This document shows positions 1-6,724 of a DNA stretch of 12,139 bases, piece by piece (the stretch's first letter is position 1; each line of letters starts with the position of its first letter). A program made the translations under genes and the position numbers. The notes under the pieces were generated by a model. The model made no database searches and was not told where the DNA came from. It saw nothing but the letters and a program-made list of their open reading frames with translations. The stretch lies in the NCBI GenBank assembly GCA_006226985.1, contig SBGC01000183.1, positions 1 to 12,139 on the forward strand. The letters run 5' to 3'. The DNA comes from Bacillota bacterium. GTDB taxonomy: Bacteria > Bacillota_I > Bacilli_A > Acholeplasmatales > Acholeplasmataceae.

Positions 1-1435
1 GTTCAATATCTTCAAATTGATAATAACGAATATAGCCTTGAATGTTTGAATTGTTATCTTTAAATTCTTTAAAATAATTACCAAACATTAATGCAGGATT
101 ATCTTTACGAAGACCAATCATCGTTTGATAGTGTCTAAAAAGTGAGTTTTCATCATTTTGTTGGATGAGGATATTTGGCGTATTCGCATTTGATCCATCA
201 CTTGGTAACCACGTTGTTTGTATATCACTGTTTCCCCATAATAGAGGTTGTCTGCGATACTCATCATACACAACACCATATCCTGGAATATTTGTGCCTT
301 CATAACGATATCCTTTCATACCAATTTCATCACCGTAGTAAATGAATGGGCTACCTGGAAGCGTTAATAAAACAGATGCTGCAAGCTTTAATTTTTCTTG
401 TGAACTAGCTCCATTAAAGCCTTGTGTGGATGCAATACGATCTAAATCGTGATTACCGATGAATGGTGAATCGACAAAATCAGGTCGAATATCACGATAA
501 GAATCATAGGCTTTCTCGAGATTACTTGAAAACATGTACCTTGAATTACCATTACCAATTTTATCCCATACATTAGATGCCATGTAGAAATTAAACACGG
601 AGTCTGAACCAATATAATAATCTGATAGTACGGTGTAATAATAATCAAAGACTTCTGAAACAATAAAACTATGTGGGTAATTTTCTTTGATATGTGCATT
701 AAATTCAAATAAGAGTAACGAGTTATTTATGGATACATTGCCACCTTCAAGTAAATGTTTAGCTGCATCAATTCTAAAGCCATGAACACCCATTTCAAGA
801 TAGAAATCCATAATATCTTTAACTTCATCTTTCACTTCTTCATTATTGAAGTTTAAATCCTTCATACCGCCTACAAACGATTCAAAGGCTTGGTTGTTAT
901 TCCAAATATAGTAATTACGATAAGGTGAATTGACACTTTGTTGAGCTGAGATGAACCATGGATGTTGATCTGATGTATGATTGATGACTAAATCAATCAC
1001 AATTTTGATGTTTCTTGCAGCTGCTTCATCAATTAAGTTTTGAAAATCTTCAAGTGTTCCATAATCTGATTCGATATCATAGTAGTCTGTAATGTTATAA
1101 CCATGATAAGAAGGTGAAGGATTAATCGGTAATAACCATAATGCAGTAATGCCTAAATCTTCAAGATAATCTAAATTAGCTGTAATACCGTTTAAATCAC
1201 CGATACCATCATCATCACTATCAGCAAAACTTCTTACAAACATTTGATAATAAACATCATTCGTTGGATTTTCTTCGAAAAGATCAACGGGAATAATTGT
1301 TGGTTCTGTCGGTTCTGTTGGAACAACCGTTGGCTCAGTAGGGACAACTGTTGGATCTGTAGGTAAATCATCCTGGCAGGAAATAATCGTGATTAAGGAA
1401 AAACCTATGATAAAAAGTAGTAATAGTTTTTTCAT
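1..1435 (-). CDS. Extracellular alpha-amylase-type glycoside hydrolase (GH13), lipoprotein, 3' end cut by window
   Basis: A reading frame of 478 codons runs from ATG at 1435 to the window start without a stop, so the C-terminus is missing. The N-terminus is a lipoprotein signal (MKK, hydrophobic stretch, lipobox IISC with Cys20). A Pro/Thr linker of PTVVPTE-type units follows at about residues 25-49. The catalytic barrel then shows all GH13 landmarks: a Ca-site loop DSDDDGIGD (72-80), region I DLVINH with Asp148, region II GFRIDAAKH with nucleophile Asp223, acid/base Glu261 in SEVF, and region IV GNHD with Asp330. The substrate is therefore an alpha-1,4-glucan or maltodextrin, acted on at the outer membrane face. 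HGYNITDYY resembles extracellular Firmicutes amylases, while HTSDQHPWF is also found in oligo-1,6-glucosidases and neopullulanases, so exact specificity is open. The start lies 3 bases after the RDD gene stop, and its SD (AGAGG) is inside that gene, implying translational coupling. Confidence 0.93.
   Translation of the reverse strand, partial: MKKLLLLFIIGFSLITIISCQDDLPTDPTVVPTEPTVVPTEPTEPTIIPVDLFEENPTNDVYYQMFVRSFADSDDDGIGDLNGITANLDYLEDLGITALWLLPINPSPSYHGYNITDYYDIESDYGTLEDFQNLIDEAAARNIKIVIDLVINHTSDQHPWFISAQQSVNSPYRNYYIWNNNQAFESFVGGMKDLNFNNEEVKDEVKDIMDFYLEMGVHGFRIDAAKHLLEGGNVSINNSLLLFEFNAHIKENYPHSFIVSEVFDYYYTVLSDYYIGSDSVFNFYMASNVWDKIGNGNSRYMFSSNLEKAYDSYRDIRPDFVDSPFIGNHDLDRIASTQGFNGASSQEKLKLAASVLLTLPGSPFIYYGDEIGMKGYRYEGTNIPGYGVVYDEYRRQPLLWGNSDIQTTWLPSDGSNANTPNILIQQNDENSLFRHYQTMIGLRKDNPALMFGNYFKEFKDNNSNIQGYIRYYQFEDIE
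1300..1363 (-). repeat. 21-bp tandem repeat coding the Pro/Thr linker of the amylase
   Basis: Imperfect 21-base units (for example 1320-1340 and 1341-1361, plus a diverged copy before them) each encode seven residues of the type PTVVPTE. They lie directly after the lipobox Cys and form a flexible spacer between the membrane anchor and the enzyme. Copy number may vary between strains because the units are in-frame. Confidence 0.7.
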
Positions 1436-1438
1436 TAT

Positions 1439-1891
1439 TTATAATCCTCTCTTTCTCATAGATTCTGTTTTATTCATATACTCATATTTACCTTGAGGTT
1501 TCTCAAGATCGATTAACTTCGTTTTAAAGATATAATCATGAATCGTACGACTTGTTTTATCATTCATGAAAAAGAAAGCAATGATTAAATATACACCAAA
1601 TGTTGCAACACTTAAGACGACTCTAGTTAAATCTCTTAAGAGTACGACCCATAATTTAACAGGGTTTCCTTCTAAATCAACAATCTTTATTTTTTGAATT
1701 CTTTTCCCAAATGTTTGTCCTGGTGTTAAAAAATGTGGAAACAAATAAAAACCAATGGCTGCAGTAATGACAATTCCATAGGCAATATTAATGTTTTGTG
1801 TAGAAAAGGGTAATGCAAGTATGATAAAAAGCATGACACCAGATGTGTCAATGGCGAATGCTCTGACTCTTTTTTCAAATGATGGAACCAC
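1439..1891 (-). CDS. RDD family membrane protein
   Basis: Small integral membrane protein of 150 residues. The RDD pattern is visible: RVRAFAID near the N-terminus (Arg10, Asp15), a first membrane segment at about 17-29, a second at 36-53, then the typical GQTFGKRIQKIKIVD block followed by an LRDL segment and a third membrane segment at about 87-105. The open frame extends to a TTG at 1915. I place the start at the GTG at 1891 because AAGGAG lies 8 bases before it, and because the -10 at 1920-1925 puts the transcription start near 1913, so the TTG would be at or before the first transcribed base. It is the first gene of a unit with the amylase downstream. RDD proteins have no single known function; some act in ion exchange or stress tolerance. 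A role in supporting the surface amylase would be a guess from position only. Confidence 0.85.
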   Translation of the reverse strand: MVPSFEKRVRAFAIDTSGVMLFIILALPFSTQNINIAYGIVITAAIGFYLFPHFLTPGQTFGKRIQKIKIVDLEGNPVKLWVVLLRDLTRVVLSVATFGVYLIIAFFFMNDKTSRTIHDYIFKTKLIDLEKPQGKYEYMNKTESMRKRGL

Positions 1892-1919
1892 TAAAATCAC
1901 TCCTTTGTTGAACAAGGTT

Positions 1920-1928
1920 ATTATAACA
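1920..1928 (-). promoter_or_regulatory. Extended -10 promoter of RDD-amylase unit
   Basis: On the minus strand the sequence reads TG-T-TATAAT, a perfect extended -10 with the hexamer at 1920-1925. No good -35 match is seen at 17 bases, which fits an extended -10 promoter. The predicted start near 1913 gives a leader of about 20 bases before the GTG start. Confidence 0.7.
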
Positions 1929-1940
1929 TAAGATAAATCA

Positions 1941-1954
1941 TGAAACCGTTAACA
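1941..1954. promoter_or_regulatory. Putative cre operator (CcpA/LacI-family) at amylase promoter
   Basis: TGAAACCGTTAACA on the plus strand matches the cre consensus TGWAANCGNTNWCA at all 14 positions. The other strand matches at 13. Its centre is about 34 bases upstream of the predicted transcription start, so a bound regulator would cover the -35 region and repress. A CcpA-type catabolite repressor or a maltose-type LacI regulator is the likely binder. This is consistent with the alpha-amylase gene in the unit, as amylase genes are classic cre targets in Bacillus. Confidence 0.65.
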
Positions 1955-1960
1955 TCTCTT

Positions 1961-1986
1961 ACAAAAAAGAAGCACGCAGCTTCTTA
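1961..1986 (-). terminator. Rho-independent terminator after the nucleotidase gene
   Basis: On the minus strand, a 7-bp stem AAGAAGC/GCTTCTT (arms 1979-1985 and 1967-1973) with a 5-base loop is followed by a run of T. The TAA stop codon of the nucleotidase (1984-1986) is partly inside the stem, so the terminator abuts the gene with no spacer. Confidence 0.88.
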
Positions 1987-4728
1987 ATGTATATATAAAT
2001 CTTCTTGTTTTCCGATATAAAGGAGTAACTGATTTGCTGTTTGGTTTAATATGATCGGATTACTTATCTTAAATGTTAAGCCTAGCGCTGCTTGATTTCG
2101 CATTGCAGTCTCTAAGATATCACGAATTAATATTCCTGTATCTTCGATATCATTTCCATAAATAAATGGATTATCGACTTGATCAAAGATATAATCATTG
2201 GTTGCAACCTTATAGTACGTGCTTGCCTCAAAGGATGTAATACCATCACGGATGCTATTATAACCTCCATAAGCGTTAATATACTGTGTAATTTGAGCAC
2301 CTGTTAAGTAAACAGTTTTAATGCGGTTATCAAATGGAAAGATCTTATAAAGTTTTGCAATCGTAATCCCTTCACCATTCGATATCGATTCACGTGTTCC
2401 ACCTAAATTGTGGAAACCAATATCACTATCAGTTGATTTTCGAATGAGTTCTGACATGTAATACGTCAAGCTTGATTGTGAAATCGATTCTCCTGCATAA
2501 ATAATGACATCATTTAACAAAGGTTCAATTTGTGATACATAAGATTCAATAATGGATGCAATGTATGCATTTTCTGTCTGCAATCTTGTTTCATTTGCTG
2601 CTGATAAATTAATCGCACTTGATGAAATGATCGATGCATCTTCACCGACTTCAAATGAGACTTTACCGACTCTTTTTCCATTAGCTGATGCTTGAATCAC
2701 TTGCATATCTGCTCCAGTACGAGCATAGGTTTCTACATATGTTTGGTGACTATGACCATTGAATACTGCATCAACTTTTTGATTGCCTGTCCATGTACTT
2801 AGATTGTAGTTAAAATTTAAACTTTGTCTTCCATCATCGTGTAATACAACTAAAACCATATCAACTTCTTCTTGAACTCTTAAGTATTCTGTATAATACT
2901 CAGCCCAATATAAAGGATTTCCAAATTCATAAGCTGAAACGCGGGAAGTTGCTATCGATGATTCTAAACCATAGCCAATTAAACCGATAATACCGACTTT
3001 CATTTGTCCTTTTTGAATAATTGTATAGGGATCAATATATTCAGGTCTTGTTTCAGTATTTTTATAGAAAATGTTTGCTCCAAGTAAAGGAAAATCAGCA
3101 TACATCAACGGATGATCAATATCACGATAATTCGTGACAATCTCAATACCCCAATCAAATTCATGATTTCCGATAACAAAGGCATCCATATCCAAAGCAT
3201 TCAAAATTTCAATCATGGATGCTCCATTAAAATAGTTCGATAAGAGTGAACCTTGGAGAAGATCTCCACCCCCAATAAAGAGAGTGCCATCTGGATTAAT
3301 AATTTTTTCAGATTGAATCAAATTACCAATTTTTGCCATACCCATTTCATCATTGTTTTCTTGAATCGAACCGTGCGTATCATTGATATAAAAAACATTT
3401 AAATTTGTAATTAAGCCACTACTGTTTTCAGAAACAACCGTAAATGAAACATTGACAAATCGGGTATTTCCTGAAGAGTCAGTAACACTATATTGTATAG
3501 TGTATACACCAGCAACATCATAATTGATATTGTGCGATATACCAATCTCTTCTGTTAAATCACCATCAACATTATCACTTGCGACAACATCAAGCATTAA
3601 GTCAGGTCTTTCATCACCTATACTATAGGTAAAATGCTTTGTTCCTGTGATAACAGGTAATGTGATATCGATGACAGTAACAGAAATGGTCACTGTTTTT
3701 GTATTATCTGACAAATCAGAAACAAAGATAAATACTTCATAAATACCTGGTAAATTATAATTCACAAGGTCATCGTTATATGCGAGATCTTCGGTCAAAA
3801 TTCCATCAATAGCATCGATGGATGTTACACCATCGAGATAGTTTGGTTCATTATTACCGATAATGTATTCAACATCTTGATAATTAAATATTTGTGGTTC
3901 AACGGTATCGACAACCTCGATTTTTCTAACATAAACGGCTTCATTATCCGATGAATCCCTAACGGTATAAATAATATCATAAACACCTAAATACCAATCA
4001 TCAAATAAAGATGAGTCAACGGTCATTAAGTGTGTGATATCTCCATCATAATCATCAATCGCTGTCACACCAAGCGTAAAGCTAGGAAGTGCGTCTCCCA
4101 TTTCATAAACCATATCTTCGACACCAAAGAATACGGGATCTGTTTCATCAACAACCGTTAGTTCTACAGATACTTCAAAGTAATTTCTTGCGTTATCTTC
4201 AATACTATACGTGACTTGATAAACACCTAAAACCTCTAAATTAACATCTGTAATATCAACTTCGATATCTTCTGTAATGTAACCATCTTCTGTATCAAAG
4301 GCTACTAATCCATCTAAATAATCAGGTGCTGGATCACCAAAAACATGTTTGATATGTTTAAATCCGATGATAACAGGAATATTGACATCAATTGGATTAT
4401 TTCCTGGTAAAACAGTGACAGAAACAGATACTGATGCAGGATTATCTGAAGAATCTTTAACTGTATATATTAATGAGTAAACACCAACAGTTTCTAGGTC
4501 AACATCATCGTCATTAATAATTATCCAACTACTGATATTTCCGTCGACATTGTCATATGCTGAAACACCATCTGAATAATCAGGCGTGGGGTCTCCTATG
4601 CGATAATTTATATTTTTTGCACCAAATATGTTTGGTGGAACAACATCTTCTGGTTGTTCGCTATCTTGGCACGAAGCTACGATAAATAATGTAGCAAATA
4701 TGAGTAAAATAAAAGTTAGTTTTTTCAT
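1984..4728 (-). CDS. Surface lipoprotein 5'-nucleotidase/UshA-type metallophosphoesterase with five N-terminal Ig-like repeats
   Basis: A 914-residue protein. The signal peptide ends in lipobox VASC with Cys20. Five related repeats of about 78 residues follow (roughly 32-108, 117-194, 197-275, 277-355, 357-433), each with a G-D-x-x-P-D start, a DG-x-[IL]-T segment and a final GVY...Y-V-D-S-S-D-N motif, like DUF5011/Ig-like surface domains. The metallophosphatase domain spans about 440-710, with metal ligands Asp450 and His452 (NDTHG), Asp489 (GGGDLLQG), Asn521-His522 (GNHEFDWG), His630 and His659/His661 (NGHSH). The 5'-nucleotidase C-terminal substrate domain runs from about 745 to 900, with LGGTRESISNGEG and IFPFDN. 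It would release phosphate and nucleosides from nucleotides outside the cell. The ATG is preceded by AAAGGA, 10 bases away. It is monocistronic, with its own promoter and terminator. Exact substrate (nucleotide, UDP-sugar, cyclic nucleotide) cannot be told. Confidence 0.93.
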   Translation of the reverse strand: MKKLTFILLIFATLFIVASCQDSEQPEDVVPPNIFGAKNINYRIGDPTPDYSDGVSAYDNVDGNISSWIIINDDDVDLETVGVYSLIYTVKDSSDNPASVSVSVTVLPGNNPIDVNIPVIIGFKHIKHVFGDPAPDYLDGLVAFDTEDGYITEDIEVDITDVNLEVLGVYQVTYSIEDNARNYFEVSVELTVVDETDPVFFGVEDMVYEMGDALPSFTLGVTAIDDYDGDITHLMTVDSSLFDDWYLGVYDIIYTVRDSSDNEAVYVRKIEVVDTVEPQIFNYQDVEYIIGNNEPNYLDGVTSIDAIDGILTEDLAYNDDLVNYNLPGIYEVFIFVSDLSDNTKTVTISVTVIDITLPVITGTKHFTYSIGDERPDLMLDVVASDNVDGDLTEEIGISHNINYDVAGVYTIQYSVTDSSGNTRFVNVSFTVVSENSSGLITNLNVFYINDTHGSIQENNDEMGMAKIGNLIQSEKIINPDGTLFIGGGDLLQGSLLSNYFNGASMIEILNALDMDAFVIGNHEFDWGIEIVTNYRDIDHPLMYADFPLLGANIFYKNTETRPEYIDPYTIIQKGQMKVGIIGLIGYGLESSIATSRVSAYEFGNPLYWAEYYTEYLRVQEEVDMVLVVLHDDGRQSLNFNYNLSTWTGNQKVDAVFNGHSHQTYVETYARTGADMQVIQASANGKRVGKVSFEVGEDASIISSSAINLSAANETRLQTENAYIASIIESYVSQIEPLLNDVIIYAGESISQSSLTYYMSELIRKSTDSDIGFHNLGGTRESISNGEGITIAKLYKIFPFDNRIKTVYLTGAQITQYINAYGGYNSIRDGITSFEASTYYKVATNDYIFDQVDNPFIYGNDIEDTGILIRDILETAMRNQAALGLTFKISNPIILNQTANQLLLYIGKQEDLYIH
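3426..4635 (-). repeat. Five tandem Ig-like (DUF5011-type) domain repeats in the nucleotidase
   Basis: Protein-level repeats of 76-80 residues cover residues 32-433. They are diverged at the DNA level, so they are old duplications and not a recent expansion. Shared landmarks are I-G-D near the start, the DG-x-[IL]-T turn mid-domain, and the closing D-[NS]-S-[DG]-N strand. They probably act as a stalk that holds the enzyme away from the membrane. Confidence 0.85.
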
Positions 4729-4752
4729 GTCATAACCGTCCTTTGCAAAAGT

Positions 4753-4761
4753 ATTATAACA
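4753..4761 (-). promoter_or_regulatory. Extended -10 promoter of the nucleotidase gene
   Basis: The minus strand reads TGTTATAAT with the hexamer at 4753-4758. The -35 is weak (TGCTCA at a 16-base spacing is the best candidate). The predicted start near 4746 leaves a leader of about 18 bases containing AAAGGA. Confidence 0.7.
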
Positions 4762-4789
4762 TAAGTTATATTTTTGAGCAGCATAAATA

Positions 4790-4798
4790 TGTTATAAT
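4790..4798 (+). promoter_or_regulatory. Extended -10 promoter of the chromate transporter unit
   Basis: TGTTATAAT with the hexamer at 4793-4798. The expected start is near 4805, only about 12 bases before the ATG at 4817. No good -35 is seen. Confidence 0.7.
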
Positions 4799-4816
4799 GA
4801 TTTATTGAGGTGGCAT

Positions 4817-5377
4817 ATGAAAAACGAACACACATTATTACAACTCTTCTTATCTTTTCTTAAGATTGGCGCACTAACCTTTGGTGGTGGATACGCTATG
4901 ATGCCGATTATGAGAAAAGAAGTCGTTGATAAAAAACATTGGGCAGACGATGAAGATATCTTAAAGATCTTGATTATCTCAGAATCAACACCAGGTGTTT
5001 TAGCTGTCAATTCAGCGACGTTTATTGGCTATAAAATCGGTGGATTTAAAGGAAGTTTGGTTGCAACTCTTGGCGTCATCATTCCTTCTTTTATCATTAT
5101 TTCATTGATTTCTTTATTTATCATTCAATTTAAAGAAGCGAAACTTGTTGCTTATGCTTTTTATGGCATTCAAGCAGGTGTAGCTGTCTTAATCTTTAGA
5201 GCAGCTTTAAAACTATCAAAAAAAGTTCATTATAATGTGTTTGCGATCATTATATTAGCTGCAGCGATGTTATTCTCACTTTTTACAACATATAGTGTGA
5301 TTTATGTCTTAATTGTTGCTGCCATATTAGGTATCATTTACGGAACTTCTGTTCACTATAAGGAGGCTAAAAAATGA
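4817..5377 (+). CDS. Chromate transporter, short form, subunit 1
   Basis: A 186-residue membrane protein of the CHR family. It has the N-terminal FLKIGALTFGGGYAM motif, the ISESTPGVLAVN motif, then hydrophobic segments filling the rest of the chain. Long-form ChrA proteins are about 400 residues; this is one half, and the second half follows as a separate gene. Such pairs act together as heteromeric transporters; chromate efflux is the known activity, although the natural substrate in many bacteria is uncertain. I chose ATG 4817, preceded by GAGGTGG, over an in-frame TTG at 4805 that would fall on the predicted transcription start. It ends in TGA within ATGA, overlapping the next gene by 4 bases. 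Confidence 0.9.
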   Translation: MKNEHTLLQLFLSFLKIGALTFGGGYAMMPIMRKEVVDKKHWADDEDILKILIISESTPGVLAVNSATFIGYKIGGFKGSLVATLGVIIPSFIIISLISLFIIQFKEAKLVAYAFYGIQAGVAVLIFRAALKLSKKVHYNVFAIIILAAAMLFSLFTTYSVIYVLIVAAILGIIYGTSVHYKEAKK

Positions 5378-5952
5378 TTTTAGAACTCCTTCAGTTATTT
5401 TGGATTTTCTTTAAAATTGGTCTATTCACTTTTGGTGGTGGTTACGCGATGATTCCACTCATGAAATCAGAAATTGTCGGACGTGGATACATTGAAATTG
5501 AACTCCTTTATGATTTCATCGGTATTAGTGAATCAACTCCTGGTCCGTTTGCTATTAATATGGCTACATTCATCGGAATGAATCAACATGGACTACTCGG
5601 TGCTGCAGTAACTACATTAGGTGTTGCTCTACCCTCCTTTATTATCATTTTGCTTATTGCATCTCTTGGTGCTAAATTTCTAGAAACGAGTGGTGTTAAA
5701 CGTGCATTTTTAGGTTTAAAGCCTGCTGTGATTGGACTCATCTTAGCAGTATCTGTTGGTCTTTTCATCCATGCATTATTTCCACTCATTGACTTAGATA
5801 CATTAACGTTTAATTTTAATGACTTTAATTGGAATGGTCTAATCATTTTAAGTATTATTATCTTTATTTCACTCATTCATAAAAAAATATCACCGATACA
5901 GATTATCTTATTATCTGCACTATTAGGTGTTATTGTTTATAGTATTTTGTAG
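5374..5952 (+). CDS. Chromate transporter, short form, subunit 2
   Basis: A 192-residue partner of the preceding CHR protein, with FFKIGLFTFGGGYAM near the N-terminus, ISESTPGPFAIN in the middle, and four to six hydrophobic segments. STPGP is the canonical CHR form here, whereas the first subunit has STPGV. The start is unambiguous: AAGGAGG lies 7 bases before the ATG, and the ATG overlaps the upstream TGA. The 4-base overlap implies coupled translation and a 1:1 complex, as in the two-gene chromate transporters of Bacillus. Confidence 0.9.
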   Translation: MILELLQLFWIFFKIGLFTFGGGYAMIPLMKSEIVGRGYIEIELLYDFIGISESTPGPFAINMATFIGMNQHGLLGAAVTTLGVALPSFIIILLIASLGAKFLETSGVKRAFLGLKPAVIGLILAVSVGLFIHALFPLIDLDTLTFNFNDFNWNGLIILSIIIFISLIHKKISPIQIILLSALLGVIVYSIL

Positions 5953-5959
5953 GTGAAAA

Positions 5960-6697
5960 ATGAAAGATCTATCTTGGTTAAAAACAGAGTATATTGCGCA
6001 TCGTGGGTTATATCGTAGGGATCAAAGTATTCCAGAAAATTCACTAGCATCAGTTCGTCATGCTCTAGAAAAAGGATATGCTGTTGAATGTGATGTTAAT
6101 TTATTAAAAGATGGAACGGTTGTTTGTTTTCACGACTTTACGTTAAAACGTATATGCAATGATTCTAGACAAACAAGTGATATCACATTGAGTGAAATCA
6201 AAAAACTAAATCTATTTCATACTGATGAAAAAGTTCCAACACTAAAAGAAGTACTCGCATTAATTGATGGAAAAAAGCCAGTGTTAATCGAACTTAAACC
6301 CCATGGAAATGTTAAAAAATTATGTTATGAAACGATGAATATTTTAAAGGATTATCAAGGAAAATATGCACTATTCTCCTTCCATCCGAGGGTTGTTTAT
6401 ATACTTAAAAAGAGATACCCACATGTGATACGAGGTCAAATCTCTGAATACTTTAAGGATTTAAAAACAATGAGTAAAATCCAAAAATATCTGATGAAAT
6501 CAATGTTTTTTAATCGCTTTACAAAGCCAGATTTCATAAGTTATGGCATTAACGATTTACCTAATAAATATTTAGATCATTTTTACAAGAAAGGCATACC
6601 AATTATTTCTTATGCAGCGAAATCTCAAGAAGCATTTGATTTTGTTAAGTCGCATTATGATAATGTTGTATTTGAATATTTTGAACCAAAAAAATAG
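5960..6697 (+). CDS. Glycerophosphodiester phosphodiesterase, cytosolic type
   Basis: A 245-residue TIM-barrel enzyme (GDPD family) that cleaves glycerophosphodiesters to sn-glycerol 3-phosphate and an alcohol. Family motifs are intact: HRG with His14-Arg15, PENS (25-28), ECDV with metal ligands Glu43 and Asp45, catalytic His58 in FHD, and Glu111 in IELK. No signal peptide or membrane segment is seen, so it acts in the cytoplasm, probably on deacylated phospholipid head groups. It begins 7 bases after the second chromate transporter gene, with AGGTGA as SD, making it the third gene of that operon. The stop TAG runs into the terminator stem. The functional link to the transporter pair is not obvious. 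Substrate preference within the family cannot be told. Confidence 0.93.
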   Translation: MKDLSWLKTEYIAHRGLYRRDQSIPENSLASVRHALEKGYAVECDVNLLKDGTVVCFHDFTLKRICNDSRQTSDITLSEIKKLNLFHTDEKVPTLKEVLALIDGKKPVLIELKPHGNVKKLCYETMNILKDYQGKYALFSFHPRVVYILKKRYPHVIRGQISEYFKDLKTMSKIQKYLMKSMFFNRFTKPDFISYGINDLPNKYLDHFYKKGIPIISYAAKSQEAFDFVKSHYDNVVFEYFEPKK

Positions 6698-6724
6698 GCA
6701 CTCGTTTGAGTGCCTTTAAATTTT
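6690..6724. terminator. Bidirectional terminator between convergent genes
   Basis: An 8-bp stem AGGCACTC/GAGTGCCT (6696-6703 and 6708-6715) with a GTTT loop is followed by T-rich DNA on the plus strand (TTTAAATTTTTT). On the minus strand it is followed by ATTTTTTT. It can stop both the phosphodiesterase operon and the MFS gene. Confidence 0.9.

Larger units (their letters stand above)
4753..4798. repeat. Perfect 11-bp inverted repeat formed by divergent promoters
   Basis: attataacata (4753-4763) and tatgttataat (4788-4798) are exact reverse complements separated by 24 bases. Each arm is the extended -10 of one of two divergent promoters, which explains the symmetry without needing an operator. 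Confidence 0.8.

Noticed and set aside
118..708. Two minus-strand open frames (118-303 and 442-708)
   Set aside because: They lie in other frames inside the GH13 amylase gene, have no SD and no recognisable composition or motif.
1300..1363. Short repeats that might be a CRISPR-like or regulatory array
   Set aside because: They are 21-base in-frame units coding a Pro/Thr linker with no spacers.
1892..1915. TTG start for the RDD gene at 1915
   Set aside because: It falls on the predicted transcription start; the GTG at 1891 has a proper SD 8 bases upstream.
4753..4798. Inverted repeat as an operator for a dimeric regulator
   Set aside because: Each arm is exactly an extended -10, and the same sequence occurs singly at two other promoters, so divergent promoters explain it better.
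4805..4816. TTG start for the first chromate transporter gene
   Set aside because: It coincides with the expected transcription start, and the GAGGTGG SD serves the ATG at 4817.
5583..5876. 97-codon minus-strand frame
   Set aside because: Antisense shadow of the second chromate transporter gene; no start signal or family features.
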